Positions 18,054-28,921 are shown, counted from the stretch's first letter. The stretch: 64,000 bases of DNA from Gillisia lutea (GCF_021568705.1 NZ_JAKGTH010000006.1:124001-188000), one strand, 5' to 3'. Made by a program: numbers and translations. Notes: generated from the sequence alone by a model not told the origin.

Positions 18054-20342
18054 TTATTTGCTTTGAACCTTTTTACCTTTTTCTTGCGCATCTACAACTG
18101 CAACTGCAGCCATATTAACCATTTCCTCAACACTGGCACCTAATTGAAGAATATGAACAGGTTTATTCATTCCCATCATTATAGGTCCAATAGAATCAGT
18201 TTTATTCAATTCCTTAATAAGCTTGTAAGTACCATTAGCTGATTCTAAATTAGGAAATATCAAGGTGTTCACCTTCTTTCCTGCTAATTTTGAAAAAGGG
18301 AATTTGTTTTGTAGCATTTCCTTATTCAATGCAAAATCTACCTGTAATTCTCCGTCAACTTTTAACTCCGGGTGGGATCTATGTAAATAAGTAACAGCTT
18401 CTTTTACCTTTCTCGCTCGTTCGTTTTTGGAAGAACCAAAATTGGCATAAGAGATCATTCCTATTACAGGATCTACACCAAACAATCTCGCAGTTCTTGC
18501 AGTCATTAATGCGATTTTTGCCAAGTCTTTTGCAGAAGGATCTATATTAATGGAAGTATCGCTAATAAATAGCGGCCCTCGAGAAGTATTCATCAAGTTA
18601 GTGGCAGCCACTCTATCTATTCCTTTTGCCATTCCTATAAGCTCCAGCATAGGCTTCACAACCGTTGGATATGCACGAGAGTAGCCAGACAATAATGCAT
18701 CGGCATCACCTTCATTTACCATCATGGCGGCAAAATAATTACGCTCACGCATCAATTTCTCGGCATCGTACTTAGTGACCCCGCTTCTGTAACGCGCTTT
18801 CCAATACACATCGGCATAGGCACTGCGTTTTTCATCTTCATCATCAGACTTTGGATCGATAATCGTTACATGAGAATCGTCAAAGTCAATTTCCTGCATC
18901 AACTCTTTAATCACTTTACTTCGTCCCAATAAAATTGGTATCCCCACTCCTTCTTCCTGTACTATTTGCGCAGCTTTCAAGACATCTAAATGGTCGGCTT
19001 CAGCAAAAACAATTCGCTTAGGATTGGTCTTAGCGCGGTTCATCAGCAAACGGGAAACCTTATTATCGCTACCCATACGTTCCAGCAACTCATCTTCATA
19101 TCGTTCCCAATCTAAAATAGGGCTCTTCGCCACCCCACTTTCCATTGCTGCTTTTGCAACTGCAGGTGGAACTTTTGCGATAAGTCTAGGATCGAAAGGC
19201 TTCGGAATGATATATTCAGGACCAAAATTCAATTTGGTTTCTCCATAAGCAATATTCACCTGCTCTGGCACCGGTTCTTTAGCAAGCTCTGCAAGTGCTT
19301 TTACCGCAGCCATTTTCATAGCTTCATTAATTTTAGTAGCTCTAACATCTAAAGCTCCTCTAAAAATGAAAGGAAAACCAAGTACGTTGTTTACCTGATT
19401 AGGATGATCGCTTCTTCCAGTGGCCATAATAAGATCCTTACGGGTGGAAACCGCTAGATTATATTCGATCTCAGGGTCAGGGTTTGCCATAGCAAAAACT
19501 ATAGGCCGCTTAGCCATACTTTTCAGCATTCCCGGAGTTACGATATCTGCAATTGAAAGCCCTACAAAAACATCGGCATCTTTCATAGCTTCTGTTAAGG
19601 TATCGATCTTTCTTTTAGTTGCAAATTCGAGTTTTTCAACAGACAGAGACGCGCGGTCTGCCCGAATAACTCCTTTACTGTCCAGCATTACAATATTCTC
19701 AGCCTTCGCGCCAAAAGCCTTATATAACTTTGTACAGGAAACGGCCGCTGCACCTGCCCCACTTATTACTATCTTAACTTTTTCAATCTTTTTCTTAGCA
19801 ATTTCCAAAGCATTCAGCAAAGCAGCAGCAGAAATAATGGCTGTTCCATGCTGATCGTCGTGCATGACAGGAATATCAAGTTCTTCCTTTAATCTCTTTT
19901 CTATTTCAAAAGCCTCGGGCGCCTTGATATCTTCTAAATTGATCCCCCCAAATGTAGGAGCGATGTTCTTCACTGTAGCTATAAACGATTCTACATCTTT
20001 AGTGTCTACTTCAATATCAAAAACATCTATATCTGCAAATATTTTGAAAAGTAAGCCTTTACCTTCCATCACCGGTTTTGAAGCCTCCGGGCCAATATCT
20101 CCCAATCCAAGTACCGCTGTACCATTGGATATTACTGCAACAAGGTTTCCTTTTGCAGTGTATTTATAAGCGTTCTCTTTATCTTTTTCTATTTCCAGAC
20201 AAGGGATGGCAACACCGGGAGAATATGCGAGAGAAAGATCTCTTTGAGTTGCATATTTCTTAGTAGGCACTACCTCAATCTTACCGGGTTTTGGCTTGGC
20301 ATGATATACAAGCGCCTCTCTTCTCTTACTATCCTTACTCAT
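18054..20342 (-). CDS. maeB: NADP-dependent malic enzyme with C-terminal phosphotransacetylase-like domain
   Basis: A 762-residue protein. The N-terminal part (about 1-425) is malic enzyme: the YSPGVAIPC motif, the metal-site region DDQHGTAIIS, and the Rossmann motif ISGAGAAAV. The C-terminal part (about 430-762) is a phosphate acetyl/butyryl transferase domain (FAEADHLDVLKAA, NFGSSKNERARKV, ILQLGASVEEMVNMAAVA). In related MaeB proteins this domain is usually regulatory, sensing acetyl-CoA, rather than catalytic. The enzyme converts malate to pyruvate and NADPH. It is monocistronic, between a promoter-like box upstream and a terminator downstream. Confidence 0.95.
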   Translation of the reverse strand: MSKDSKRREALVYHAKPKPGKIEVVPTKKYATQRDLSLAYSPGVAIPCLEIEKDKENAYKYTAKGNLVAVISNGTAVLGLGDIGPEASKPVMEGKGLLFKIFADIDVFDIEVDTKDVESFIATVKNIAPTFGGINLEDIKAPEAFEIEKRLKEELDIPVMHDDQHGTAIISAAALLNALEIAKKKIEKVKIVISGAGAAAVSCTKLYKAFGAKAENIVMLDSKGVIRADRASLSVEKLEFATKRKIDTLTEAMKDADVFVGLSIADIVTPGMLKSMAKRPIVFAMANPDPEIEYNLAVSTRKDLIMATGRSDHPNQVNNVLGFPFIFRGALDVRATKINEAMKMAAVKALAELAKEPVPEQVNIAYGETKLNFGPEYIIPKPFDPRLIAKVPPAVAKAAMESGVAKSPILDWERYEDELLERMGSDNKVSRLLMNRAKTNPKRIVFAEADHLDVLKAAQIVQEEGVGIPILLGRSKVIKELMQEIDFDDSHVTIIDPKSDDEDEKRSAYADVYWKARYRSGVTKYDAEKLMRERNYFAAMMVNEGDADALLSGYSRAYPTVVKPMLELIGMAKGIDRVAATNLMNTSRGPLFISDTSINIDPSAKDLAKIALMTARTARLFGVDPVIGMISYANFGSSKNERARKVKEAVTYLHRSHPELKVDGELQVDFALNKEMLQNKFPFSKLAGKKVNTLIFPNLESANGTYKLIKELNKTDSIGPIMMGMNKPVHILQLGASVEEMVNMAAVAVVDAQEKGKKVQSK

Positions 20343-20365
20343 ATATTAGTTTTAATTCTATACGA

Positions 20366-20373
20366 CAAAGATA
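20366..20373 (-). promoter_or_regulatory. Putative promoter -7 box for maeB
   Basis: TATCTTTG on the minus strand matches TAnnTTTG exactly, 24 bp before the start codon. No good -33 element is seen at the usual spacing. Confidence 0.4.
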
Positions 20374-20398
20374 GCAAGGAGGAATAGAGTGAAGAAAC

Positions 20399-21325
20399 TT
20401 AATCTTTCAAAAACTCGATATTTCGTTTTAAACCTTCAAATTTGGTTCTCTTTACTGCCGATTTTTTAAAAATCTCATTAAAGGTCTCTTTTGTAAGTTC
20501 TTTCCACTCTTTTTTATTCATTTCCAATACCTGAGGATGCGGACTAAAAAGAGGCTCGCTATGCGCCTTTGAAAACTTATTCCACGGGCAAACATCCTGA
20601 CAAACATCACAGCCAAACATCCAGTCATCAAACTGATTTTTATAGGATACAGGCAGCTCTTCCTTTAATTCTATCGTAAAATACGAAATACATTTACTGC
20701 CATCTACTTTGTAAGGCTCTACAATAGCCTGGGTAGGGCAAGCATCTATACATGCAGTACAACTTCCGCAGTGATCGGTTACGGGAAGATCATATTCCAG
20801 GTCTACATCAACAATAAGCTCTGCTATAAAATAAAAGGAACCCACCTGTTTAGTAAGCAGGTTTGAATTCTTGCCAATCCATCCCAAACCACTTTTTGCC
20901 GCCCATGCCTTATCTAGTACCGGTGCCGAATCAACAAATGCCCTACCTTCTATGTCGCCAATGTGTTCTTTCATAAATTGAAGCAGCTCCTTCAGCTTAT
21001 CCTTTATCACAAAATGATAATCGGTACCATAGGCATATTTGCTGATCTTATAAGAAGATGGATTTTGAACTTCTGAAGGAAAATAATTAAGCAATAATGA
21101 AATAACACTTTTTGATCCTTCTACCAGTTTAGTAGGATCCAAACGTTTATCGAAATGATTCTCCATATACCGCATTTCGCCATGCATATTATTGTTTAGC
21201 CAGCCTTCCAATCGCGGCGCCTCCTGCTCTAAAAATTCCGCTTTTGAGATTCCGCAGGACATAAAGCCCAAACGTTTTGCTTCGGTCTTGATAAGCTGCG
21301 AGTATTTTGAAGGATTATTAAACAA
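20399..21325 (-). CDS. queG: Epoxyqueuosine reductase
   Basis: A 308-residue protein with the QueG architecture: an N-terminal cobalamin-binding half ([13 protein letters not shown]; the [21 protein letters not shown] block split over two motifs) and two 4Fe-4S clusters ([12 protein letters not shown] and CDVCQDVCP). It carries out the last step of queuosine synthesis in tRNA, reducing epoxyqueuosine. The length is somewhat shorter than the E. coli enzyme, as is usual for versions lacking the C-terminal HEAT-like repeats. It is separated by only 2 bp from the P450 gene upstream, so the two are cotranscribed. Confidence 0.95.
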   Translation of the reverse strand: MFNNPSKYSQLIKTEAKRLGFMSCGISKAEFLEQEAPRLEGWLNNNMHGEMRYMENHFDKRLDPTKLVEGSKSVISLLLNYFPSEVQNPSSYKISKYAYGTDYHFVIKDKLKELLQFMKEHIGDIEGRAFVDSAPVLDKAWAAKSGLGWIGKNSNLLTKQVGSFYFIAELIVDVDLEYDLPVTDHCGSCTACIDACPTQAIVEPYKVDGSKCISYFTIELKEELPVSYKNQFDDWMFGCDVCQDVCPWNKFSKAHSEPLFSPHPQVLEMNKKEWKELTKETFNEIFKKSAVKRTKFEGLKRNIEFLKD

Positions 21326-21327
21326 TC

Positions 21328-22659
21328 TTATCTCAAATTAAATTCTAAAAATGCCTCCTCGGGCTTTAGTGTTATCAAAGGTTTTATTTTGATATTTTCT
21401 GTTTTTGCTGAAATCTTAAATTTTTCAACCACTTCAGCAGTAGCTAGAATCATCTCATACATTGCAAAATTATTGCCTATGCACATTCGTGGACCGGCAC
21501 CAAAAGGATAGTAATAAGCAGAATACTGCAGGGCTTTCCCTTCAGCAAACCTATCCGGATCAAACTTTTCAGGCTCTTGCCAAAATTCTTTACTTCTATG
21601 AATCTCGAATAAAGAGAACAACAAATTGGAACCTTTTGGAATTACCAGATTTTCAAATGTATCTTCTTCAAAATTTACGCGATCTATAAAATAAACAGGA
21701 GGATATAAACGCATGGATTCTTCTATTACCTGCTTGGTATAAGAACAGGATTTAATGAACTCCATAAGAGAAGTACTTTGTGCTCTAGCCGATCTTACCT
21801 CGGTAGCTACTTTCTCTTGGACCTCAGAGTGTCTTGCCAAAAGTTCACAAGTAAAAGTGAGTGCATTTGAAGTAGTCTCATGGCCTGCCGTAAAAATTAT
21901 AAGAATCTCATCTATCAGCTGCTCGGCATCCATTCCATTTCCATCTTCATATCGCGCTTCAAGCAACATATCTAAAAGGTCACCTTTTCTTTCTTTGCTT
22001 TCCTTGCGATCCTGTACCAGTTTCTTTAAGATATCCCGTGCCTCAAGAGTCAGGTCCTTGTTTCTTGCAAGTTCTCCGCTTAAATGAAACCACCATTTCT
22101 TAAAAGGTTGCCGCAACTCCTTAACCAGCATGCGTTGTGCCGATTCTGTTATATACTGAAGGCGATTGATATCCTTTTGGTTGGCTGCGCTACTGAAAAG
22201 CGACTTTACCACCGTTTGAAATGCAAGATCATTAAAGATGGGGAATACATCAATAGGTGCATTAGTGGTAATCTTATCTAATTCGGCAGTAATTGCTTTC
22301 TGAATAGCAGTGAGGAGCTGAACCAACTGTTTCTTATGAAAAGTAGGCTGAAGAAGTTTGCGTTGCTTTTTCCAATGATCTCCTTCTGAAGTTAACAGAC
22401 CTTTACCAACATATTTAGCGAGCTCCTTTGTTTGAATCTCCGATTTATGATAATTCTTATGGTTCTTTTGAAGTACATATTGCGCCAATTTAGCATCTCT
22501 GGAAAAAATCATCGATTTCCCAAAGCCTAAATTCACTCTAAAAATAGCCCCTAATTTTTCGAAATTCTCATGATGAAAAGGCAGTGGATTTTTCAATATC
22601 TGCCCTGCTCTACTCAAGAACCGAAACACAGACACCGATGGAATCCCATTTTTAGACAT
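21328..22659 (-). CDS. Cytochrome P450
   Basis: A 443-residue soluble P450. The heme-binding loop with the cysteine thiolate ([14 protein letters not shown]), the I-helix oxygen-activation motif (AGHETTSN), and the K-helix ExxR (EESMRLYPP) are all intact, so it should be an active monooxygenase. No membrane anchor is seen. The substrate is unknown; fatty acids, carotenoids or xenobiotics are all possible. It sits between ruvB (26 bp upstream) and queG (2 bp downstream) in a set of housekeeping genes, with no reductase or ferredoxin gene beside it. Confidence 0.93.
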   Translation of the reverse strand: MSKNGIPSVSVFRFLSRAGQILKNPLPFHHENFEKLGAIFRVNLGFGKSMIFSRDAKLAQYVLQKNHKNYHKSEIQTKELAKYVGKGLLTSEGDHWKKQRKLLQPTFHKKQLVQLLTAIQKAITAELDKITTNAPIDVFPIFNDLAFQTVVKSLFSSAANQKDINRLQYITESAQRMLVKELRQPFKKWWFHLSGELARNKDLTLEARDILKKLVQDRKESKERKGDLLDMLLEARYEDGNGMDAEQLIDEILIIFTAGHETTSNALTFTCELLARHSEVQEKVATEVRSARAQSTSLMEFIKSCSYTKQVIEESMRLYPPVYFIDRVNFEEDTFENLVIPKGSNLLFSLFEIHRSKEFWQEPEKFDPDRFAEGKALQYSAYYYPFGAGPRMCIGNNFAMYEMILATAEVVEKFKISAKTENIKIKPLITLKPEEAFLEFNLR

Positions 22660-22685
22660 AGTGAAAAAGCTTTATTTGAAATAAT

Positions 22686-23708
22686 TTAAAAGAGTCCGCC
22701 TTGCGTATTCCCTTTAACTCTCCCCAAATGTTTGTATGCCAATTCGGTTACTTCCCGTCCTCTGGGAGTTCTATAAATAAACCCTTGTTGTATCAGGAAA
22801 GGCTCATACACTTCTTCAATAGTTTCAGCATTTTCGCTTACGGCAGTTGCTAAAGTAGAAAGACCAACCGGCCCACCCTTAAATTTATCTATAATTGTGG
22901 TAAGTATCTTATTATCCATTTCATCTAACCCATGAGCATCTACATTTAATGCTTTTAAACTGAATTTAGCGATCTCGATATCAATCTTTCCATTTCCTTT
23001 TATTTGAGCAAAATCACGCACCCTACGAAGTAAAGCATTTGCAATACGAGGTGTACCTCTACTTCTACCTGCAATTTCTATCGCTGCATCTATAGAAATT
23101 GGCACTTTTAATATTTCAGCACTACGCTCAATAATGGTGGATAAAAGTTCTGTTGTATAATATTGAAGTCGGCTGGCAATACCAAACCTCGCTCTCATTG
23201 GGGCTGTAAGTAATCCTGATCGGGTTGTAGCACCAATCAAGGTAAAAGGATTCAGATTAATTTGCACCGTACGAGCATTAGGCCCGGTCTCAATCATGAT
23301 ATCTATCTTATAATCTTCCATAGCAGAGTATAAGTACTCCTCAACTATGGGGCTTAATCTGTGGATCTCATCTATAAAAAGCACATCTCTCTCTTCGAGA
23401 TTGGTAAGAAGTCCCGCCAAATCTCCTGGCTTATCTATTACAGGCCCGGAGGTAACTTTAATTCCCACATTCAATTCATTAGCCAGAATATGTGCCAAGG
23501 TAGTCTTTCCAAGTCCAGGAGGGCCATGAAATAAGGTATGATCTAGTGCTTCTCCCCGCATATTTGCAGCCTGAACAAAGATCTTTAGATTCTCCAACAC
23601 CTGATCCTGACCTGCAAAATCATCGAAACTTAAGGGACGTAATGCCTTATCTATGTCAATTTCTTCAGAAGAAAAGTTCTCTCCGGTAGGATCTAAATGT
23701 TCGTTCAT
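22686..23708 (-). CDS. ruvB: Holliday junction branch migration ATPase RuvB
   Basis: A 340-residue AAA+ motor. The Walker A (GPPGLGKTT), Walker B (LFIDEIHRL), sensor 1 (GATTRSG), sensor 2 region ([18 protein letters not shown]) and a C-terminal winged-helix domain ([16 protein letters not shown]) are all present. It drives branch migration on junctions held by RuvA. It is the first gene of the ruvB-P450-queG run. The gene order ruvB ... queG ... maeB ... ruvA looks like an old cluster with the P450 inserted. Confidence 0.97.
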   Translation of the reverse strand: MNEHLDPTGENFSSEEIDIDKALRPLSFDDFAGQDQVLENLKIFVQAANMRGEALDHTLFHGPPGLGKTTLAHILANELNVGIKVTSGPVIDKPGDLAGLLTNLEERDVLFIDEIHRLSPIVEEYLYSAMEDYKIDIMIETGPNARTVQINLNPFTLIGATTRSGLLTAPMRARFGIASRLQYYTTELLSTIIERSAEILKVPISIDAAIEIAGRSRGTPRIANALLRRVRDFAQIKGNGKIDIEIAKFSLKALNVDAHGLDEMDNKILTTIIDKFKGGPVGLSTLATAVSENAETIEEVYEPFLIQQGFIYRTPRGREVTELAYKHLGRVKGNTQGGLF

Positions 23709-23778
23709 AACTGGGAATGGGATTTTTCAATATTATATACCCTAAAAAAAATTCAGTAGAGCAATAATGTGAGTGCTA

Positions 23779-23807
23779 CAAATATAAAAGAAAAAAGCCT
23801 CTTCAAA
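23779..23807 (-). promoter_or_regulatory. Putative promoter of ruvB-P450-queG
   Basis: TATATTTG (23786-23779, minus strand) matches TAnnTTTG, with TTTG at 23807-23804, a spacing of 17 bp. The -33 element lies in the loop of the coxA terminator. Confidence 0.45.
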
Positions 23808-23821
23808 ATGAAAAGGCTTTT
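23793..23821 (-). terminator. Terminator of the act-cox operon, after coxA
   Basis: The stem AAAAGCCT/AGGCTTTT, extended inward by CTTC/GAAA pairs, is followed by a T-rich tract on the minus strand. It lies 21 bp past the coxA stop. Confidence 0.75.
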
Positions 23822-23842
23822 AGATTATAATAGAGGATAATA

Positions 23843-25666
23843 TTAATGATTTAATTCTTCCTCATTTTCCTGAAGAGGTACGTTTTGTGGAACAAAATCT
23901 TGCCCCGGAATAACGTATTCTCCATTCTCGTTTGTTTTACTATAGTCGTAAGACCATCTGTAAACTGATGGAATTTCTCCCGGCCAGTTTCCGTGGATGT
24001 GCTCTACAGGAGTAGTCCATTCTAATGTATTTGCATTCCATGGGTTTTGAACCGCTTTCTTTCCGAAGAAAATAGAGCTAAAGAAGTTCCATAAGAATAC
24101 TACCTGTACTGCTGCTGTAATAATAGCAAATACTGTAATTACCACATTCACATCAGAAAGATCATCGAAATATGGAAAAGCAGTATTGGTATAATAACGT
24201 CTTGGCAATCCTGCCATTCCAATAAAGTGCATTGGGAAGAATACTCCGTAAGCTCCAATTGCAGTTACCCAGAAATGGATATATCCAAGGTTTTTATTCA
24301 TCATACGTCCAAACATCTTTGGGAACCAGTGGTAAACCCCAGCTAGCAATCCATAAAGTGCAGAGATACCCATTACCAGGTGGAAGTGAGCAATTACAAA
24401 ATATGTATCGTGAACGTTGATATCTAAAGTACTATCTCCTAGAATGATCCCAGTTAAACCTCCAGTAATGAATGTTGAAACAAAACCGATAGAGAATAAC
24501 ATTGCAGGGTTCAATTGTAAATTCCCTTTCCACAATGTAGTGATCCAGTTAAAGGCTTTTACTGCTGAAGGAATTGCAATCAACAATGTTGTAAAGGTAA
24601 ATACAGAGCCTAAGAATGGATTCATACCAGAAACGAACATATGGTGACCCCAAACAATAGTTGAAAGGAATGCAATTGCAAGAATAGAAGCAACCATAGC
24701 ACGGTAACCAAAAATTGGTTTACGAGCGTTGGTAGCCATAATTTCCGATACCAATCCCATTGCTGGAAGAATTACAATATATACTTCAGGGTGACCTAAG
24801 AACCAGAATAAATGTTCAAAAAGAACTGGCGATCCACCTTGGTGACTTAAAACTTCCCCTTGAATAAAAATATCACTTAAGAAGAATGAAGTACCAAAAC
24901 TTCTATCCATAATAAGCATTAAAGCCGCTGATAATAATACAGGGAATGAAACAACCCCAATAATAGCAGTAACAAAGAATGCCCAGATTGTTAAAGGAAG
25001 TCTAGTCATAGACATTCCATTAGTTCTAAGGTTTATTACTGTTACTATATAGTTCAAAGACCCTAATAATGAAGACGCAATAAAGATAGCCATAGAACTT
25101 AACCAAAGCGTCATCCCTAATCCTGACCCCCCAATAGCCTGTGGCAATGCACTAAGCGGAGGATAGATGGTCCAACCTGCAGATGCCGGTCCAGCCTCTA
25201 CAAATAATGAGCTTAACATAATTGCACAAGAGATAAAGAACAACCAGTAAGAAACCATGTTAAGGAATCCTGAGGCCATATCTCGAGCACCAATTTGAAG
25301 CGGAATAAGCAAGTTACTAAAGGTACCACTTAACCCGGCCGTAAGCACGAAGAATACCATGATAGTACCATGAATGGTAACCAACGCCAAATAGATCTCT
25401 GGAGTCATAACTCCATCTGGAGCCCATTTATCACCTAATAGAAAGTTAAAAATGGCAAAAGATTGTTCGGGCCATGCCAATTGCATTCTAAAAAGAACTG
25501 ACATTAAAATACCTATAATACCCATTATAAGACCGGTTATAAGATATTGCTTTGCAATCATCTTATGATCTGTACTAAATATATATTTAGTTATGAAGGT
25601 TTGCTTATGATGATGCCCATGGTCATCATGTGAATGATCCAAAGTTGCGTGTCCTACTGCTGACAT
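23843..25666 (-). CDS. coxA: Cytochrome c oxidase subunit I
   Basis: A 607-residue protein with 12 or more membrane helices. The heme and CuB ligands and proton-path residues are visible: WFLGHPEVYIVILPAMG (CuB His and the cross-linked Tyr), WGHHMFVSGMNP (two CuB His), and VIAHFHLVMG (heme a/a3 His). This is the catalytic core reducing O2 to water. It is the last gene of the actABCDEF-coxBA operon, 19 bp after coxB. The heme A it needs depends on CtaB at 5.3-6.2 kb; heme A synthase is not in the window. Confidence 0.97.
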   Translation of the reverse strand: MSAVGHATLDHSHDDHGHHHKQTFITKYIFSTDHKMIAKQYLITGLIMGIIGILMSVLFRMQLAWPEQSFAIFNFLLGDKWAPDGVMTPEIYLALVTIHGTIMVFFVLTAGLSGTFSNLLIPLQIGARDMASGFLNMVSYWLFFISCAIMLSSLFVEAGPASAGWTIYPPLSALPQAIGGSGLGMTLWLSSMAIFIASSLLGSLNYIVTVINLRTNGMSMTRLPLTIWAFFVTAIIGVVSFPVLLSAALMLIMDRSFGTSFFLSDIFIQGEVLSHQGGSPVLFEHLFWFLGHPEVYIVILPAMGLVSEIMATNARKPIFGYRAMVASILAIAFLSTIVWGHHMFVSGMNPFLGSVFTFTTLLIAIPSAVKAFNWITTLWKGNLQLNPAMLFSIGFVSTFITGGLTGIILGDSTLDINVHDTYFVIAHFHLVMGISALYGLLAGVYHWFPKMFGRMMNKNLGYIHFWVTAIGAYGVFFPMHFIGMAGLPRRYYTNTAFPYFDDLSDVNVVITVFAIITAAVQVVFLWNFFSSIFFGKKAVQNPWNANTLEWTTPVEHIHGNWPGEIPSVYRWSYDYSKTNENGEYVIPGQDFVPQNVPLQENEEELNH

Positions 25667-25685
25667 ATCTTTAATTCTTTAACTT

Positions 25686-26816
25686 TTAATTGTTTTCTTT
25701 TTCAACTACTGCTACTTCTGCTGTTTCGGTGGAAACTTCAAGTTGTGATTCTTTTTGAGCTGCCATGGCTTCCCCAAAAGTTTGCTGCTTCTCTAACCAA
25801 GCTTTATAATCCTCTTCACTTTCTACAACAATCTTCATTTGCATATTATAATGCGCCTGACCACAAATTTTGTTACATAACAAGTAGTATTCAAATTCAT
25901 ATGAATCTAATGGAGCCTCTCCAGCCTGCATCAAATCCTTTGAATTGTCTTTTCTGATTTCATTGATATTAGCAACCTTATCTACCATATACTCACTACT
26001 TCTCATTTCTTCAGAAGTAATTGTTGGAGTAAATCCAAACTGAGTGATCATACCGGGTACTACGTTCATTTGAGCTCTAAAATGAGGGAAGAAAGCAGAA
26101 TGTAAAACATCTTGAGATCTAAACTTGAAAAGAACTGGTTTTCCTACAGGTAAATGAAGTTCAGTAGTAACTACATCGTCTTCACCATAAGGATCACTTT
26201 CGTCTACCCCAAGTTGGTTAACACCTTCAATGAAACGAACATTGGCTCCACCTAAAGTATTATCTTCTCCAGAATATCTGGCTCTCCAGGCAAATTGATA
26301 AGCATATATCTCAACAATCATTGGATCTTCCTCTTCGTTGATATTCATAATATCAGACCAAGTGAATAATCCGTAGATAATTAATCCAGCAAGAACAATT
26401 ACAGGAATAATGGTCCAAATGAATTCCAGTTTATCATTATCAGCATAAAACAAAGCTTTTCTTCCTTTTCTACCTTGATATTTATAGGCAAACCAGTGCA
26501 ATAAACCTTGAGTGATAATTTGAACAAACATGATAATCGCTATAGATAAGAACATTAAGTTATCTACATGGCTCCCATGCTCTGATGCTGCTTCTGGCAA
26601 GTAGAATTTGCTATAATTCCAGAAACAGTAAATAGTGATTACATAAAGTAAGATAACAAACAACAACATGAACATTCCATGTGTTTTGTTATCCTTATCT
26701 GTTGCAACCTGCGAAGAATCTATATCGCTGCCCTTTGATAAATCGAATATCTTGGACATTTGCCATAAGGTTACGGCAAAAAGCGCTATTACTATGATTA
26801 CTAAAAATACAGTCAT
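25686..26816 (-). CDS. coxB: Cytochrome c oxidase subunit II
   Basis: A 376-residue protein with membrane helices near residues 1-17, 47-67, 92-112 and 133-152, then a periplasmic cupredoxin domain. The CuA site is complete: CNKICGQAHYNM (C314, C318, H322, M325) with the earlier histidine in VLHSAFFP. No CxxCH heme motif is fused at the C-terminus, so this is not a caa3 type and needs a separate cytochrome c, perhaps the ACIII heme domains directly. The acidic tail beyond residue 345 is low-complexity. Confidence 0.96.
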   Translation of the reverse strand: MTVFLVIIVIALFAVTLWQMSKIFDLSKGSDIDSSQVATDKDNKTHGMFMLLFVILLYVITIYCFWNYSKFYLPEAASEHGSHVDNLMFLSIAIIMFVQIITQGLLHWFAYKYQGRKGRKALFYADNDKLEFIWTIIPVIVLAGLIIYGLFTWSDIMNINEEEDPMIVEIYAYQFAWRARYSGEDNTLGGANVRFIEGVNQLGVDESDPYGEDDVVTTELHLPVGKPVLFKFRSQDVLHSAFFPHFRAQMNVVPGMITQFGFTPTITSEEMRSSEYMVDKVANINEIRKDNSKDLMQAGEAPLDSYEFEYYLLCNKICGQAHYNMQMKIVVESEEDYKAWLEKQQTFGEAMAAQKESQLEVSTETAEVAVVEKENN

Positions 26817-26846
26817 TTTTTTATCTCTTCTTTAAACAATCTTATA

Positions 26847-28220
26847 TTAATAATGGAAATGTTGGCTCTCTTTAATAAACGGATTGCGTTTTGGTAATAG
26901 TGGCGCTTTTGTTAGAGCATTAAACACAACAAAGACAAATAATCCACCAAAGAACAATAAAGCGCTTATCTCAGGGATACCTATAAACCATTCCTTTCCT
27001 ACGGTTGCCGGCATAATCATTACAAAAATATCCAAATAATGTCCAAGTAGTATAATTATACCACCCATTATTACGAACAAATTGATACGCTTGTAATCGC
27101 TGTTCATTAAAATAAGAACAGGAAATACAAAATTCATTACAACCATTCCAAAGAAAGCTATATTATAATCTTCTATTCTGGTAATAAAGTAGGTTACCTC
27201 TTCCGGTATATTTGAATACCAGATCAACATAAATTGAGAGAACCATAGGTATGTCCAGAAAATACTAAATCCGAACATGAACTTAGCAAGGTCATGGATA
27301 TGTGAATCATTCACATATTCTAAATATCCTCTAGATTTTAAGTACATAGATATTAAAGCAATAACCGTAACTGCTGATACTATCATACTTGCAAATACAT
27401 ACCATCCAAATAATGTACTAAACCAGTGTGGATCTACACTCATAATCCAGTCCCAAGACATCATAGATTCTGAAACAAGGAAGAATACTAAAAATCCTGC
27501 TGCCAGTTTAAAGCTTTGTTTGAAATATCTACCATCGGTAGCTTCATCAATTCTCAAAGAGTTTCTTCTTAATAAATATCTGAATATGTTCCATCCAATA
27601 ATATAAATAGCTGCTCTTAATAAGAAGAAAGGCACATTTAAGAAAGATGATTTATGCTGAATAAGTTCATCTTTAGCAACAACTTCGGGATCCATCCAAA
27701 CAAATAGATGGTTTAGATGTAAACCTGATAACAATAAAATTGCAAAAACAATTAAACTTCCAGGCAGCAAATAAGCTGTTATACCTTCCATCACTCTAAA
27801 TAACACCGGAGACCAACCTGCCTGCGCTGCATACTGTATAGCATAAAATGCCAACGTAGCCAATGAGATCATAAAAAAGAAGAATGCCGCAACATATAAT
27901 GCAGCCCATGGTTTGTTTTGTAACTGATGTAGAACGTGCTCATAATGTTCGTCTCCATGAGCTTCAGCTTCGCCATGTCCTTCTGCTTCATGCTGACCTA
28001 CCATTGCATGGCCTTCTTGGGCATGTTCAGATGCCATTGCGTGTGAATCCTGCTCAACAACTTCAGCCTCGGCCGATTCATGATGCCCCTTAGAAGCCAT
28101 CATCTCCTTTACATCTTCTATGGTTGAAGGAGCGGCAATAAAACCATAAACAAGTCCTATAGCACCAACAATCATAAATATAATTGCCGTTAATTTTAAT
28201 TTACTGGATAGCGTGTACAT
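26847..28220 (-). CDS. actF: Alternative complex III subunit ActF
   Basis: A 457-residue integral membrane protein with about ten helices, related to ActC but lacking its NrfD-like signature. ActF is part of the quinol-oxidising membrane core of alternative complex III. Between the first helix and the second (about residues 40-95) lies a His/Glu/Ala-rich loop (for example EGHGEAEAHGDEHYEH) that could bind metal ions; such loops are common in Bacteroidota ActF but vary in length. It is 30 bp upstream of coxB in the same operon. Confidence 0.92.
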   Translation of the reverse strand: MYTLSSKLKLTAIIFMIVGAIGLVYGFIAAPSTIEDVKEMMASKGHHESAEAEVVEQDSHAMASEHAQEGHAMVGQHEAEGHGEAEAHGDEHYEHVLHQLQNKPWAALYVAAFFFFMISLATLAFYAIQYAAQAGWSPVLFRVMEGITAYLLPGSLIVFAILLLSGLHLNHLFVWMDPEVVAKDELIQHKSSFLNVPFFLLRAAIYIIGWNIFRYLLRRNSLRIDEATDGRYFKQSFKLAAGFLVFFLVSESMMSWDWIMSVDPHWFSTLFGWYVFASMIVSAVTVIALISMYLKSRGYLEYVNDSHIHDLAKFMFGFSIFWTYLWFSQFMLIWYSNIPEEVTYFITRIEDYNIAFFGMVVMNFVFPVLILMNSDYKRINLFVIMGGIIILLGHYLDIFVMIMPATVGKEWFIGIPEISALLFFGGLFVFVVFNALTKAPLLPKRNPFIKESQHFHY

Positions 28221-28246
28221 ATTAATATATCTAAATGCAGTTATTT

Positions 28247-28921
28247 TTAGTGTGTACTTTCATTAGCGTGTTCCTCTTCCGAAGAAGCTCCTTCTGCATT
28301 AACAGCAGGAATAAGATTTTCTTTAGCAGTAAGATCTTCACTTTCAAATGCTCTTTCCGGAGCACCTTCTAAGGCTCCTTTCAATTTCATTACATAGTGA
28401 TCTATTTGCCAACGCTCTTTAATACTTGTTTGTGAAGCATATGATCCCATTGAGTTCAATCCGTAATACATTACATGATAAACACTCCCTTCGGTGATAG
28501 CTCTTCCTGCATCATCGTAACTAGGAACACCAAGAATTTTTTCGCGTTCTACTAAAATACCTTTACCATTACCTTGATCTCCATGACATACTGCACAGTA
28601 AATGGTATATAACTGCTGTCCTGAAGCTAAATTCTCTTCTGTATATGGAAGCGGGTTTTTTCCTTCAGCCTTAGCTTGTGCATAGCCTTCAGATGAATTC
28701 TCAAAATCATAAGGCATCCATCCACGAGGTATTGTTCCTTCTACAGGTAATTTTGCTTCCTGTTCCCCTACAAAAACATCATATTCTCCATAAGCTTCGT
28801 AAGGTACTGGCTCATACATATCTGGAAAATACTGATAGTTTGGGGCACCCTTATCAAAACAAGAGGTAGCCGAAAATGCTACTAGTACTAGTACTATTGA
28901 TTTCTGAAATAAACTTCTCAT
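28247..28921 (-). CDS. actE: Alternative complex III subunit ActE, monoheme cytochrome c lipoprotein
   Basis: A 224-residue protein with a lipoprotein-type signal ending ATSC (C21), then a cytochrome c domain with one heme site CAVCH (109-113) and a likely Met ligand downstream (YGLNSMGSY). It is the monoheme subunit of alternative complex III and probably hands electrons toward the oxidase. The tail is acidic. It lies 5 bp after actD. Confidence 0.94.
   Translation of the reverse strand: MRSLFQKSIVLVLVAFSATSCFDKGAPNYQYFPDMYEPVPYEAYGEYDVFVGEQEAKLPVEGTIPRGWMPYDFENSSEGYAQAKAEGKNPLPYTEENLASGQQLYTIYCAVCHGDQGNGKGILVEREKILGVPSYDDAGRAITEGSVYHVMYYGLNSMGSYASQTSIKERWQIDHYVMKLKGALEGAPERAFESEDLTAKENLIPAVNAEGASSEEEHANESTH

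Noticed and set aside
19420-19854. 144-residue plus-strand open frame
   Set aside because: It lies wholly antisense inside maeB, whose protein is clearly real; it has no family features, promoter or neighbour.
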